The notes beneath the pieces are model-generated. The model was not told the DNA's origin. It searched no databases and saw nothing but the letters and a program-made list of their open reading frames with translations. A program made the position numbers and the translations under genes. 64,000 nucleotides of DNA from Streptomyces lincolnensis. Lineage in GTDB: Bacteria > Actinomycetota > Actinomycetes > Streptomycetales > Streptomycetaceae. Positions 63,740 to 64,000 of the stretch are shown in pieces (the stretch's first letter is position 1; each line of letters begins with the position of its first letter). The stretch spans positions 124,001 through 188,000 of the forward strand of contig NZ_JAIHON010000004.1 in the NCBI RefSeq assembly GCF_021173675.1, read 5' to 3'.

Positions 63740-64000
63740 ATGACCACCCACCCCCGACCACCCGCCAACCAGCCCCCACCCCCGGGCTTCGGCCCCCCGC
63801 CCCCGGGTTTCGGCCCACCCCCGCCGATGTACACCGCTCCGGCGGCGCTCCCACAACCCCCGGCCGCGGGCCCGGAGTTCATGGCGGTCGACCGCCACAA
63901 CTCCATCGTGGTGGATCCGGACGGCGTCACCTTCGAGATAAACGACATCTCCGCCGACTTCCCCTGGCCCGAAATCCGCAGCATCCACTACAAGCCCGGC
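63740..64000 (+). CDS. Proline-rich protein with PH-like domain (3' end outside window)
   Basis: Partial gene, at least 87 codons. The N-terminal 45 residues are Pro/Gly-rich with a duplicated PPPGFG unit. They are followed by a beta-rich segment (FMAVDRHNSIVVDPDGVTFE, then DFPWPEIRSIHY) that resembles the domain of the acidic protein at 54529-55245 (DRRAKIVADRRGVRLAL...FRWDEIGAV). ATG 63740 is preceded by GAGGA. The function is unknown. Confidence 0.75.
   Translation, partial: MTTHPRPPANQPPPPGFGPPPPGFGPPPPMYTAPAALPQPPAAGPEFMAVDRHNSIVVDPDGVTFEINDISADFPWPEIRSIHYKPG

Noticed and set aside
1..64000. Secondary-metabolite gene cluster
   Set aside because: No polyketide synthase, NRPS, terpene or RiPP biosynthetic genes are present; glycosyltransferase and efflux genes have other explanations.

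Overview
The window is chromosomal DNA of a high-GC actinobacterium, almost certainly Streptomyces. The signs are very high third-position GC, frequent GTG starts and one TTG start, a mycothiol-dependent detoxification gene (mca), a GTP-type PEP carboxykinase, DmdR/IdeR-type iron control, Tat and lipoprotein signals, and repeat families that I know from Streptomyces intergenic DNA. From memory, the order metB-like / ilvA / greA / DUF4307 / mca / pckG matches the S. coelicolor SCO4958 to SCO4979 core; this was not checked by alignment. I see no rRNA, tRNA, CRISPR array, transposase or prophage.

Layout. 1-3.1 kb: siderophore ABC importer (two permeases and a lipoprotein) under an iron box, with a divergent VOC protein. 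3.6-9 kb: secreted DUF5829-like protein, Tat lipoprotein beta-carbonic anhydrase, a PD-(D/E)XK-like protein, secreted DUF4394 protein, PucR-type regulator. 9-13.8 kb: AI-2E exporter, MsrA, a frame-disrupted coding remnant, a membrane protein, cystathionine gamma-synthase. 13.9-21.4 kb: sigma factor with small membrane protein, MarR regulator, threonine dehydratase, drug-type ABC exporter, GreA, DUF4307, Mca. 21.6-27 kb: large STAND/TPR protein and a thioredoxin-domain protein. 27-33.6 kb: a four-gene operon in which every junction is a 4-nt overlap, coupling three glycosyltransferases to a secreted galactose-oxidase-like copper radical oxidase. 33.6-39 kb: TetR/MFS efflux pair, PAQR/hemolysin III protein, PEP carboxykinase. 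39.3-43.7 kb: a four-gene operon of two solute-binding-like proteins (one fused to a VWA domain), TelA and an XpaC-like membrane protein. 43.9-47.5 kb: small helical protein, aminotransferase, membrane protein, secreted protease. 47.5-54.4 kb: divergent D-amino-acid module (D-aminoacylase, D-serine-dehydratase-like enzyme; sugar kinase, IclR, RidA, GntP permease). 54.5-64 kb: acidic protein, carboxypeptidase, LuxR-type ATPase regulator, MEDS protein, anti-sigma-type ATPase, divergent Nramp transporter, and a partial proline-rich protein.

The strongest candidates for undescribed biology are the glycan/copper-oxidase operon and the TelA/VWA/solute-binding operon. The D-amino-acid module reads as a coherent catabolic pathway with its own IclR-type operators. 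The window also has many short tandem repeats at gene ends, several with unit lengths divisible by three, and a dispersed element of about 200 bp in two copies. One copy now supplies the only usable start codons of a transporter gene.
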